Assembly (NCBI GenBank): GCA_035649895.1
Contig: DASRIS010000143.1
Span: 1 to 15,765, forward strand
Direction: 5' to 3'
Source: DASSUC01 sp035649895
GTDB lineage: Bacteria > Actinomycetota > Actinomycetes > Mycobacteriales > Micromonosporaceae
DNA length: 15,765 nt
Shown: positions 10,601 to 14,009 of the stretch, piece after piece
Layout of the letters: the number at the start of each line of letters is the position of its first letter
Numbering within the stretch: position 1 is the stretch's first letter
Translations under genes and position numbers: made by a program
Notes under the pieces: model-generated
Databases searched by the model: none
The model's input: the letters and a program-made list of their open reading frames with translations, nothing else
What the model was told of the DNA's origin: nothing

Positions 10601-13600
10601 ACCTGATGCAACAGCAGCTCGGACCGCCGGCCACCGGCGACGAGGTGGCTACTGACGGCGCGGTCGAGCAGGCCAGCGTGGCAGTCCCTGACCTGCGGCA
10701 GGCGGTTGCGGCCGCGGTCGCCGCACAGGTCGGCGCAGTGGCCAAGCTCGACCCGTCCCGGATCGAGGAGTCCGCAGACATCGGGTCGTACGGGTATGAC
10801 TCCCTGTCGTTCGCCCGGCTGGCCAACGAGCTGAACGCGAGCCTGAACATCGACCTCACGCCGGCCACGTTCTTCGAGTACACCACCGTGGCCGCCGTGA
10901 CCGACCACCTCATGGCCGAGTTCCCCGACGCAGTTGCCTCGCTCGCAACGCCCGACCCGGCCGGCTCGGCCACGAGCGCTCCGTCTGCTGTCATACCGGG
11001 CCCCTTCGTGGTGGCGGAGCCGGTGAGCGGCGAGGGCGCGGGAGCCGCGCGGGCGACGAGCCACCGGGAGCCGGTCGCCATCGTCGGTATGGCCGGCATG
11101 CTGCCCGGGGCCCGGGACCTGGACGAGTTCTGGAGCAACCTGGTCAGCGGCGCCGACGCGGTTCGGGAGATCCCGGCGGACCGGTGGGACTGGCGGCGTT
11201 ACTGGGGCGACCCGCACAGCGGACCGAACCTGACCAACAGCAGGTGGGGCGGGTTCCTGCCGGAGGTGGACAAGTTCGACGCGCACTTCTTCGGCATCTC
11301 GCCCAGGGAGGCCGCGCTGATGGATCCCCAGCAGCGGCTGTTCCTCCAGACGGTGTACGCGGCTATCGAGGAGAGCGGGTACCAGCCGGCAGACCTGGCG
11401 GCGGTGCGCACCGGCCTCTACGTGGGAGTCGCCACCCACGACTACCACGAGCTTCTGCGCGGAGCGGGGCTCCCCGTCGAGGCCTACACCACGACCGGCC
11501 TGTTCCACGCCATCCTGGCCAACCGGGTCTCGTACCTGCTCGACCTGAGCGGGCCGAGCTTCCCCATCGACACCGCGTGCTCCAGCTCCCTGGTGGCGGT
11601 CCGCACGGCGGTCGAGGCGCTCTGGGCCGGCAGCTGCGACATGGCCATCGCCGGCGGCGTCAACCTGCTGCTGGCACCGATGATCTACATCTCGTTCGCC
11701 AGGGCCGGCATGCTCAGCCCGACCGGCCGGTGCAGGACGTTCGACGCAAGCGCCGACGGGTACGTACGGGGCGAAGGAGTCGGCGCCATCGTTCTCAAGC
11801 CCCTGTCGCGCGCGGTCGCCGACGGCGACCACATCCACGCGGTCATCCGCGGCAGCGCGACCAACCATGGTGGCCGGGTGAGCACGCTGACCACCCCCAA
11901 CCCCAACGCGCAGGCCGAGCTGGTCGTCCGCGCCTTCCAGGAGGGCGGCGTCGACCCCGCCAGCGTCGGCTACGTCGAGATGCACGGCACGGGTACGACG
12001 CTCGGCGACCCCATCGAGGTCAACGGCCTGCAGAAGGCCTTCCGGGACCTACGGGACGCGGCCGGCCAGCCCCGCCTTGCCGGTCAGGAGACCGTGGTGG
12101 GGTCGGTGAAGTCGAACATTGGCCACCTGGAGGCCGCGGCCGGCATGGCCAGCATCTTCAAGGTCATTCTCGCCATGAAGCACGGCCTCATCCCGGCCAA
12201 CCTGCACCTCGACGAGGTGAACCCGCACATCAAGCTCGACGGCGGTGCGCTCCGGCTGGCCCGTGTCCACGAGCCGTGGCCCCGGCAACGCGACGGCTCC
12301 GGCTGCGAGCGGCCGCGACGCGGCGGCGTGAGCTCGTTCGGGTTCGGCGGGGTGAACGGCCACCTGGTGCTGGAGGAGTACGTCGAGGCGCCACCCGTGC
12401 CAGCATCGCGTACCAGCCCTCAGGTTGTCGTTCTTTCCGCCCGCTCCGAGGACCGCTTACGGGCCCGGGCACAGGCGCTCGCCGACCACCTGCGCGGCGG
12501 ACGGCCAGGGGCAGAGCCGGAGCAGCCGGCAGACCCGCAGGTCCTGACCGTGGTCGCCGAGCTGCTAGGCGTCGAGGAGACGCAGGTACCGACGGACGAG
12601 TCCTTAGACGACCTCGGCTTGGCGGCCGGCGACCTCGTGCGGCTGCGCGCCGCAGTACCCCAGTCGGCCAGAGAGCTGCACGGCGGACATTCGGTGGACT
12701 CGCTGACGGCAGCGCTCGGCGTAGGCGGGCACCGGGACGGTCCCGGCGCGCTCACCGCCCCCCTTGCCGACATCGCCTTCACATTGCAGGTCGGCCGGGA
12801 GGCGATGGCGCACCGGCTCGCCGTAGTGACCGACTCTGCCGACCGGCTCATCGCGCTGCTGGACGACTTCGCCACCACGGGCGCGACAGGAGCGGGTGCC
12901 TACGCGGGGGTCTGCGATGAGCAGCCTGACGCCGGTCTGGCCGAGCCTGGCGACCTGAACGGGCTTGCCCACCGGTGGGTCAGCGGTGGCGCAGTGGACT
13001 GGCTGGCACTGCACGGCGGCCGACACCGCCGGCGGGTCTCGCTGCCGACCTACCCGTTCGCCCGTACGCGGCATTGGCTCCCGGTCGACGAGCATTCCGA
13101 GGTACGGGTGGCGGCGACCGTTGCGGCGGCAGCCGGCAGTACGCACCCCCTGGTGGCGGCCATCCCGGCAGGCATGAACGGTGCAGATGCTGGCGACACG
13201 CCGCGAATGTGGATCGAGCACACCGATCCCCTTCCGCAGGTTGGAGAGGTTGGAGAGGCGACCAGTGGCGACTCACATGCCGTTGGGCCGGCAGTGGTCA
13301 GGGTGCAACAGAGGCTCTCCCACCTGGCTGAAGGTCAGCGCATACGATTCCTGCTCGACCTGGTATGTGCCACGGTCGCCACCGTACTCGGGCATGCTTC
13401 CCCAGACGCAGTGGAGGAGCGACGGTCGTTTCACGAGATCGGCCTGGACTCAGTCATGGCGCTCGAACTACGAAATCGCCTGAACACCGATACCGGGTTG
13501 CAGCTACCAAGCACCTTGATCTTCGACTACCCGACGCCGGCGGAGCTCGCGGACTACCTGTGGGCCGAGCTCTCGTCAGAACGCACCATCTCGGTAGAGC

Positions 13601-13824
13601 GGGCGGTCACGGACATAGACAGCTTGAGAACCCTCTTGTCTTCCATCGAACCGCACTCCGTAACAACCGGCATGCGTATGAAGATCGCGCTCCAGCTACG
13701 GGATCTCTTGATGAGCTGGGACAGCCTGGAAACCGTTGACGGCGAGGATGTCGAGGCCCGCCTGGGGGCCGCGACTGCCGATGAAGTTTTCGACTTCATC
13801 GACCAAGAGCTAGGAAAGCAGTAG
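1639..13824 (+). CDS. Trans-AT modular polyketide synthase, three modules (KS-AT0-KR-ACP / KS-DH-KR-ACP / KS-ACP-docking)
   Basis: A 4061-residue multimodular PKS, probably cytosolic, that extends an ACP-bound chain three times. The ATG at 1639 overlaps the stop of the AT-ER gene (ATGA). No good Shine-Dalgarno sequence precedes it, so coupled translation is likely. KS1 begins at about residue 8, leaving no room for an N-terminal docking domain. Approximate residue order: KS1 8-434, degenerate AT 548-720, helical segment 721-880, KR1 1013-1488, ACP1 1505-1580, KS2 1625-2059, docking linker 2065-2228, DH 2238-2505, KR2 2532-2995, ACP2 3018-3095, KS3 3144-3582, docking linker with insert 3592-3815, ACP3 3895-3980, C-terminal docking domain 3981-4061. 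With no functional AT inside, extender units must come in trans, most simply from gene 1. The product is not identifiable from this window. ACP3 and the tail look like cis-AT PKS sequence, unlike the rest, and two TTA codons lie near residues 3607 and 3656. Confidence 0.96.
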   Translation: MTDAQPDRVAVVGIGCRLPAAADHRRYYANLLAGRDAIREIGADRWDPARYYSPDPLAPGRSTSKWCGVVEDPYAFDHEFFQMSPREAALTDPQQRLLLQEAWRCVEDSGTALADLRRLRTGVFVGVMGRDHLQQVSAPSAQVHGHSAAGAYDSMLANRVSHALGLSGPSMSVDAACASSLVAVQLGVQALVAGEADAVLAGGVSLNLHPWKYISFSKARMLSPRGQCRTFDSRADGYVPGDGVAVVMLRRLTDAVRDGDHIYGVIAGVAVNHAGRRHTITAPTVESQRAVVCAAMAHATFDPRSVTYVEAHGTGTSLGDPIEIAALREAFAAGPVDQPWCTVGSVKPNIGHLEAAAGVAGLIKVLMMLGGRQVPPSIHLDVLNPLVELWGTPFTVTRQVQRWRAAERGAPLRAGVSSFGMGGVNAHACVEEYRPARRAGPASIPPPAAAPPAASLGALSLAAPAPPDQLPFVLSARTPAALGRLVRQWRAASPLDPRLDLASVCRTLTMGREAFGVRFAVLAGSAQDITAALADVEPEALVPVPVKPWWVRVGTAYAPTAVDLSTVLSGALFASVLDEVADAATGSLLRALPRTPPGGNTNLLLTYITLEVVSRAGVQPRGITAAGDGMLAALAFAGAITLPAALELAGSTGAHTPDLRAPRVALAGPDGHVLRPYALDGAYLRRLTQGARPDDADLAAALTTGAGLVPAQHTFRNNLQEWNTALGECGLDGLRIPMAAQELQAARLSRPADRLVWLLAVTHAHERLNRKWGLPRAGRIRDPYTAELLDLLVEGVCQPAELVAALTGVPAAMETAASAMAERAPSAIGDAHRFPLLAAHSDAAAQQAWDWVDAQRRPGATPGPAPALHHALELFVPNETPGTPPAGTGGRVAIRGAGDFGTGLLVDLWRLGVDVDWTRFWAGRPGGKLSLPTYSFEPTVHLPEPPQTRTPEPRPGTPEPRPGTPEPRAGTPETGPDAGDPSGNGPHAPCEAELVEASHEWHDGQRQAAGTDTPATVVFLVEPAAGVATALPAALAAEAVAVVGPAVEPAIGLPVRPGVADDVQHVLDSVQDRGTSVDAAVIVAPEVTITPAETTEPGADLVVDTAFLVAQALLRARRPARLVIAQPGERVPAAVGALSGLAACLPYEGSVTATVLRTGSPVTAEATWHRIAAELRTPVAEREVRYLADRRQVRRARPAMPPGLAMPLGPGKPSGPAMPPGSAMPPGSAMPPGRESTTATAVAVRPGGTYLVTGGAGGLGRIIATHLLRVPDTSVVLAGRSARPDHLIAEVCAAAGADPDRADYMTADLTCPAAVQALVAHVTQRFGRLHGVVHAAGLVHDRYLAGKSLAEIHAVLAPKVTGTRLLDAATADTLLDWVVLFSSTVAVTGNAGQADYAVANAYLAEFAEARQAKVAAGVRHGVTVTIDWPLWAEGGMAAGEQVASVFRAGGGLVAMPTARGLAVFDEALTRSGRRTVLYGRRSRIGSLLAPPSRELSEQDGVDRRPVPTEVATAYLKSVFGALLDIAGPDLDEHAGLDSYGIDSIFIGQFTARLEQDLGAVSHTLLFECRTLAQAAARIATQHPDALRSLAAPPPPASPLASAVPAGGQGPSVSRSTGPGATAGPVPVAVIGLAGRYPGADDVATFWRNLSGGRDCVTAIPTGRWEQYRRAPASAGGANEMYCPWGGFLAGVDQFDPLFFQISPRDAELMDPQERLFLQTAWHALEDAGYPPWRLGDPSHHGDRSVGVFVGVTTQTYLLWGPDLYSSGQDAIPTSTPWSIANRVSYALDLHGPSMPVDTACASSLTAIHLACASLAAGECRLALAGGVNLYLHPSKYEWLCQMRMLSPTGRCHPFGDGADGFVPGEGVGAVVLKPLADALAHGDKVLGVVRGTATNHGGRTSGFTVPNPNAQARLVEAALHSAGLAASSVTYVEAHGTGTALGDPVEVAGLSSTYGTAAAGTPPCAIGSVKSNIGHLESAAGIAGVTKVLLQMRHRTLAASLHAQRLNPRIDLAGTRLQVQREAAAWAPVDHDGQPMPLRAAVSSFGAGGTNAHIVIEEPPPAADTSDGQDTDQPSAEHLVPLSARDGQRLREHCANIASHLRADRSVGLADIAYQLQVRREPMQERVAFLVGTVADLVRALGEAADPDGATGHVRTWRTFRTGKGNADEGRALRDNVDRALREQDLAALAEAWVAGADVPWQNLHEHPRRHIELPGYPFARERYWLADPPPATEPASHPFVGAVVEPGAHVTTTLRAEEPLLADHHVDGVPVFPAVGYLELVRAAMRVRPQQPDRVLVFRSNVWSYPITVPAATQVHVHLETANESTAYRVYGLDAGQPVTHAEGRVDIVAAPPPAAVDLDAARRRCPRPVDPAGFYRRIHQLGLQLGPGYQGIRQLRVGDGEAVSEIRLPEQLRPESHHFVLHPAMFDAMLQASLWLVDQRSDQLHLPYMIGSVEIARPTPEHAIAHVRIVSSTGSAHKVAVDVVTPLGAPVLAVRDFWLRPWRPPAAPAHPAGEPAPVAPARLAGEPAGVTLFRPQWQAVPAVPAQVAGGRLMVRAPDDTTARTIAAAVADLDPAGPVTAPTGSARDPAALLASMPAQPLTVVYALPRRGFDGGVDAVEQQLADGPEALLPLLQAILADPDKRRVRMLCAFPGATTGQPAYSALGGLLRTAVRENRRLSYRLVEVPADADAAALAEVVSVELRSRWETDREIRYGDRARAGGARQVRRWRRAPFVPGVPFVPARRHTQPSPVYLITGGLGGLARLVSEHLARTEQARMVLVGRRPGETAGSVAAIDAVMRAGGAARYVRTDIATEAGAAEAVATALAGYGRLDGVVHCAAVLADDYLIRLDPVRLRQVVEPKALGALHLDQATRHLDLRLFVVFSSIAGAIGTVGQANYAYANAFLDGFASWREGLVAAGERSGTTIAIGWPLWRDGGMGADSEVRSALGSTFGIQPMTTELGLATFEAILAGPGGPVVVVPGDGHLMQQQLGPPATGDEVATDGAVEQASVAVPDLRQAVAAAVAAQVGAVAKLDPSRIEESADIGSYGYDSLSFARLANELNASLNIDLTPATFFEYTTVAAVTDHLMAEFPDAVASLATPDPAGSATSAPSAVIPGPFVVAEPVSGEGAGAARATSHREPVAIVGMAGMLPGARDLDEFWSNLVSGADAVREIPADRWDWRRYWGDPHSGPNLTNSRWGGFLPEVDKFDAHFFGISPREAALMDPQQRLFLQTVYAAIEESGYQPADLAAVRTGLYVGVATHDYHELLRGAGLPVEAYTTTGLFHAILANRVSYLLDLSGPSFPIDTACSSSLVAVRTAVEALWAGSCDMAIAGGVNLLLAPMIYISFARAGMLSPTGRCRTFDASADGYVRGEGVGAIVLKPLSRAVADGDHIHAVIRGSATNHGGRVSTLTTPNPNAQAELVVRAFQEGGVDPASVGYVEMHGTGTTLGDPIEVNGLQKAFRDLRDAAGQPRLAGQETVVGSVKSNIGHLEAAAGMASIFKVILAMKHGLIPANLHLDEVNPHIKLDGGALRLARVHEPWPRQRDGSGCERPRRGGVSSFGFGGVNGHLVLEEYVEAPPVPASRTSPQVVVLSARSEDRLRARAQALADHLRGGRPGAEPEQPADPQVLTVVAELLGVEETQVPTDESLDDLGLAAGDLVRLRAAVPQSARELHGGHSVDSLTAALGVGGHRDGPGALTAPLADIAFTLQVGREAMAHRLAVVTDSADRLIALLDDFATTGATGAGAYAGVCDEQPDAGLAEPGDLNGLAHRWVSGGAVDWLALHGGRHRRRVSLPTYPFARTRHWLPVDEHSEVRVAATVAAAAGSTHPLVAAIPAGMNGADAGDTPRMWIEHTDPLPQVGEVGEATSGDSHAVGPAVVRVQQRLSHLAEGQRIRFLLDLVCATVATVLGHASPDAVEERRSFHEIGLDSVMALELRNRLNTDTGLQLPSTLIFDYPTPAELADYLWAELSSERTISVERAVTDIDSLRTLLSSIEPHSVTTGMRMKIALQLRDLLMSWDSLETVDGEDVEARLGAATADEVFDFIDQELGKQ
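1660..2940 (+). other. Ketosynthase domain KS1 (module A), somewhat divergent
   Basis: Residues about 8-434. It performs decarboxylative Claisen condensation. Catalytic triad: Cys177 (D-A-A-C-A-S-S), His312 (E-A-H-G-T-G-T) and His352 (N-I-G-H-L-E), spaced 135 and 40 residues apart as in KS2 and KS4. The Cys is present, so this is not a KSQ loading domain. Divergent points: D-A-A-C instead of D-T-A-C, and T-A-P-T-V-E-S-Q where KS2 and KS3 have T-x-P-N-P-N-A-Q. It likely condenses, with the incoming chain unknown because the upstream module is outside the window. Confidence 0.93.
3280..3798 (+). other. Degenerate acyltransferase-like domain (AT0) in module A
   Basis: Residues about 548-720. 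The segment keeps an AT-like outline: F-A-S-V-L-D-E-V-A-D-A near the start, a helix leading into G-V-Q-P (617-620), then A-A-L-A-F-A-G-A-I-T-L (632-642), and later an A-P-R-V stretch and A-L-D-x-x-Y-L-R. At the G-H-S-x-G position it reads A-A-G-D-G (625-629), so the nucleophilic serine is Gly627 and the preceding His is Ala626. The N-terminal G-Q-G-S-Q motif is also gone. It cannot act as a serine acyltransferase. It may be a structural or docking element for the trans-acting AT. The AT homology is by eye and needs a profile or structure check. Confidence 0.68.
3799..4278 (+). other. Unassigned, probably helical segment after the degenerate AT
   Basis: Residues about 721-880, between the AT-like domain and the post-AT linker that ends in V-D-W-T-R-F-W and L-P-T-Y-S-F (915-936). 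It has an E-W-N-T-A-L-G-E-C-G-L-D stretch, then a hydrophobic helix running into H-E-R-L-N-R-K-W-G-L-P (765-775), then A-E-L-L-D-L-L-V-E-G-V. No catalytic motif is recognised. It has the feel of an extension found after some trans-AT ketosynthases, but I cannot name a family. Confidence 0.45.
4486..4563 (+). repeat. In-frame 21-bp tandem repeat encoding T-P-E-P-R-P-G units
   Basis: Three full units (4486-4506, 4507-4527, 4528-4548) and a partial fourth. The first two are identical; the third differs at a few bases and encodes T-P-E-P-R-A-G. The repeat lies in the linker between the post-AT segment and the KR1 structural subdomain. It keeps frame and would form an extended Pro-rich hinge. Confidence 0.9.
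4675..6102 (+). other. Ketoreductase domain KR1 (module A), intact, B-type features
   Basis: The structural subdomain spans residues about 1013-1190 and the catalytic Rossmann part about 1245-1488. NADPH motif T-G-G-A-G-G-L-G at 1253-1260. Catalytic Lys1359, Ser1383, Tyr1396 and Asn1400 are all present at the usual spacing. The segment matching the B-type L-D-D signature reads V-H-D with the last Asp kept, which favours a D-configured (B-type) alcohol. The two subdomains are split by an unusual Met-Pro-Pro-Gly repeat. Confidence 0.92.
5233..5337 (+). repeat. In-frame 18-bp repeat encoding A-M-P-P-G-S units
   Basis: Clear units start at 5287, 5305 and 5323 (the last cut short after 15 bp), with a related unit at 5233 and a decayed one after it. 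It encodes A-M-P-P-G-S/L between the structural and catalytic halves of KR1, where a short linker is normal. It is likely a flexible loop that grew by slippage. Confidence 0.88.
6151..6378 (+). other. Acyl carrier protein ACP1 (module A)
   Basis: Residues about 1505-1580. The motif G-I-D-S-I-F carries the phosphopantetheine attachment serine, Ser1543. The Y-G-I-D-S form is typical of trans-AT ACPs. It is followed by an A/P-rich linker to KS2. Confidence 0.93.
6511..7815 (+). other. Ketosynthase domain KS2 (module B)
   Basis: Residues about 1625-2059. Catalytic Cys1800 (D-T-A-C-A-S-S), His1935 (E-A-H-G-T-G-T) and His1975 (N-I-G-H-L-E) are present. The trans-AT-like T-V-P-N-P-N-A-Q stretch is present. 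It follows a KR-ACP module, so a beta-hydroxy chain is the expected substrate. Confidence 0.95.
7831..8322 (+). other. Trans-AT docking linker after KS2
   Basis: Residues about 2065-2228. Starts with L-V-P-L-S-A-R, includes D-I-A-Y-Q-L-Q-V-R-R-E-P-M, and ends in L-P-G-Y-P-F-A-R-E-R-Y-W. This is the flavodoxin-sized KS-adjacent remnant that replaces a full AT domain in trans-AT modules. At about 165 residues it is too short for an AT and has no G-H-S-x-G. Confidence 0.88.
8350..9153 (+). other. Dehydratase domain DH (module B), intact
   Basis: Residues about 2238-2505, a double-hotdog DH starting H-P-F-V-G. His2265 sits in the H-x-x-x-G-x-x-x-x-P motif (2265-2274). Asp2429 sits in D-A-M-L-Q (D-x-x-x-Q). 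L-G-P-G-Y-Q-G lies between them, matching the usual Y-G-P-x-F region. All catalytic residues are present, so dehydration of the beta-hydroxy intermediate from KR2 is expected. Confidence 0.92.
9232..10623 (+). other. Ketoreductase domain KR2 (module B), intact, B-type features
   Basis: Residues about 2532-2995, with structural then catalytic subdomain. NADPH motif T-G-G-L-G-G-L-A begins at 2758. Lys2864, Ser2888, Tyr2901 and Asn2905 are all present. The L-D-D-equivalent reads L-A-D with the last Asp kept, suggesting a B-type (D) alcohol, which normally leads to a trans alkene after DH. Confidence 0.92.
10690..10923 (+). other. Acyl carrier protein ACP2 (module B)
   Basis: Residues about 3018-3095. 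Attachment serine Ser3055 in G-Y-D-S-L-S-F. It is followed by a linker of about 45 residues to KS3. Confidence 0.93.
11068..12384 (+). other. Ketosynthase domain KS3 (module C)
   Basis: Residues about 3144-3582. Cys3314 (D-T-A-C-S-S-S), His3449 and His3496 (N-I-G-H-L-E) are kept. Variants: the first His motif reads E-M-H-G-T-G-T, the two histidines are 47 rather than 40 residues apart because of a small insertion, and the end reads V-N-G-H instead of N-A-H. It still looks active. It follows a DH-KR module, so an alpha,beta-unsaturated (or trans-reduced) chain is expected. Confidence 0.94.
12457..12606 (+). promoter_or_regulatory. Two in-frame TTA leucine codons (12457-12459 and 12604-12606)
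   Basis: Leu3607 and Leu3656 of the large PKS are encoded by TTA; I saw no other in-frame TTA in the window. In Streptomyces, TTA codons need the bldA tRNA and can tie translation to development. Whether this applies depends on the host. Confidence 0.6.
12535..12723 (+). other. ACP-like insert lacking the phosphopantetheine serine
   Basis: Residues about 3633-3695. V-V-A-E-L-L-G-V-E, then D-E-S-L-D-D-L-G-L-A-A-G-D-L-V-R-L-R, then H-S-V-D-S-L-T-A-A-L, matching helix 1, the helix 2 start and the last helix of an ACP. Where an ACP reads G-L-D-S-L it reads G-L-A-A-G, with Ala3663 at the serine position. It cannot carry an acyl chain and is probably structural. The ACP similarity is by eye. A TTA codon (12604-12606) lies inside it. 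Confidence 0.55.
13321..13578 (+). other. Acyl carrier protein ACP3 (module C), cis-AT-like
   Basis: Residues about 3895-3980. Attachment serine Ser3938 in G-L-D-S-V-M-A-L-E-L-R-N-R-L. The helix 1 region V-L-G-H-A-S-P-D-A-V and the end F-D-Y-P-T-P-A-E-L are hallmarks of actinobacterial cis-AT modules. They differ clearly from the Y-G-I-D-S and Y-G-Y-D-S ACPs upstream in the same protein. Confidence 0.93.
13579..13821 (+). other. C-terminal docking domain of the large PKS
   Basis: Residues about 3981-4061. A predicted helical region (M-R-M-K-I-A-L-Q-L-R-D-L-L) precedes a final acidic helix A-D-E-V-F-D-F-I-D-Q-E-L-G. This matches the class 1 C-terminal docking domains of cis-AT PKSs, which bind the N-terminal coiled coil of the next protein. 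The partner is encoded directly downstream. Confidence 0.85.
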
Positions 13825-13876
13825 AGGTGGGGTGGCCGTGCGCGGTGGCGAAGCTTTCGTGCTGTGTCACCGCTCA

Positions 13877-13899
13877 GCCTTCGAGACGTTCTCGAAGGC
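13877..13899. other. Perfect inverted repeat (10-bp stem, 3-nt loop) between genes 2 and 3
   Basis: Left arm 13877-13886, loop CGT 13887-13889, right arm 13890-13899; every pair matches. It sits 16 bp before the RBS in the 98-bp gap. No T-run follows, so it is not a classic Rho-independent terminator. It could be an mRNA-stabilising hairpin, an attenuating structure, a regulator site, or a recombination scar. The rest of the gap shows no promoter I can support. Confidence 0.6.
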
Positions 13900-13914
13900 C
13901 CGAAAGACCCGATC

Positions 13915-13921
13915 GGAGAGG
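13915..13921 (+). promoter_or_regulatory. Ribosome binding site of gene 3
   Basis: GGAGAGG just before the ATG at 13923. Spacing from the GGAG core is short (4 nt). It supports this start, together with the docking helix that begins at once. Confidence 0.7.
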
Positions 13922-13922
13922 C

Positions 13923-14009
13923 ATGACTGACGAAGGGAAGCTCCTCGAGTACCTCAAGCGGGTAACCGCCGACCTGCACCGGGCACAGCGACGTCTGCGT
14001 GAGATGGCG
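13923..14009 (+). other. N-terminal docking domain (coiled coil) of gene 3
   Basis: Residues 1-29, with heptad-like Leu/Tyr/Val spacing and a basic end (H-R-A-Q-R-R-L-R-E). Class 1 N-terminal docking domains of this form dimerise and bind the acidic C-terminal helix of the preceding PKS, here the tail of gene 2. Confidence 0.9.

Larger units (their letters stand above)
12412..13083 (+). other. Trans-AT docking linker after KS3, interrupted by an insert
   Basis: Residues about 3592-3815. Starts V-V-V-L-S-A-R and ends L-P-T-Y-P-F-A-R-T-R-H-W, with D-I-A-F-T-L-Q-V-G-R-E-A-M in the middle. Compared with the KS2 linker it carries extra sequence before that middle motif, listed separately. It is too short for an AT and lacks G-H-S-x-G. 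Confidence 0.85.

Noticed and set aside
9724..11985. 753-codon minus-strand open frame
   Set aside because: It lies opposite KR2-ACP2-KS3, whose catalytic motifs are all intact on the + strand; its composition is a mirror of that coding bias.
12673..12711. H-S-V-D-S-L as a functional phosphopantetheine site
   Set aside because: It falls at the end of the ACP-like insert where the last helix should be, not after the D-L-G-L turn, so that serine is not at the attachment position.
13877..13899. Hairpin as a Rho-independent terminator
   Set aside because: No T-run follows the stem, and an RBS and PKS start come 16 to 24 bp later.
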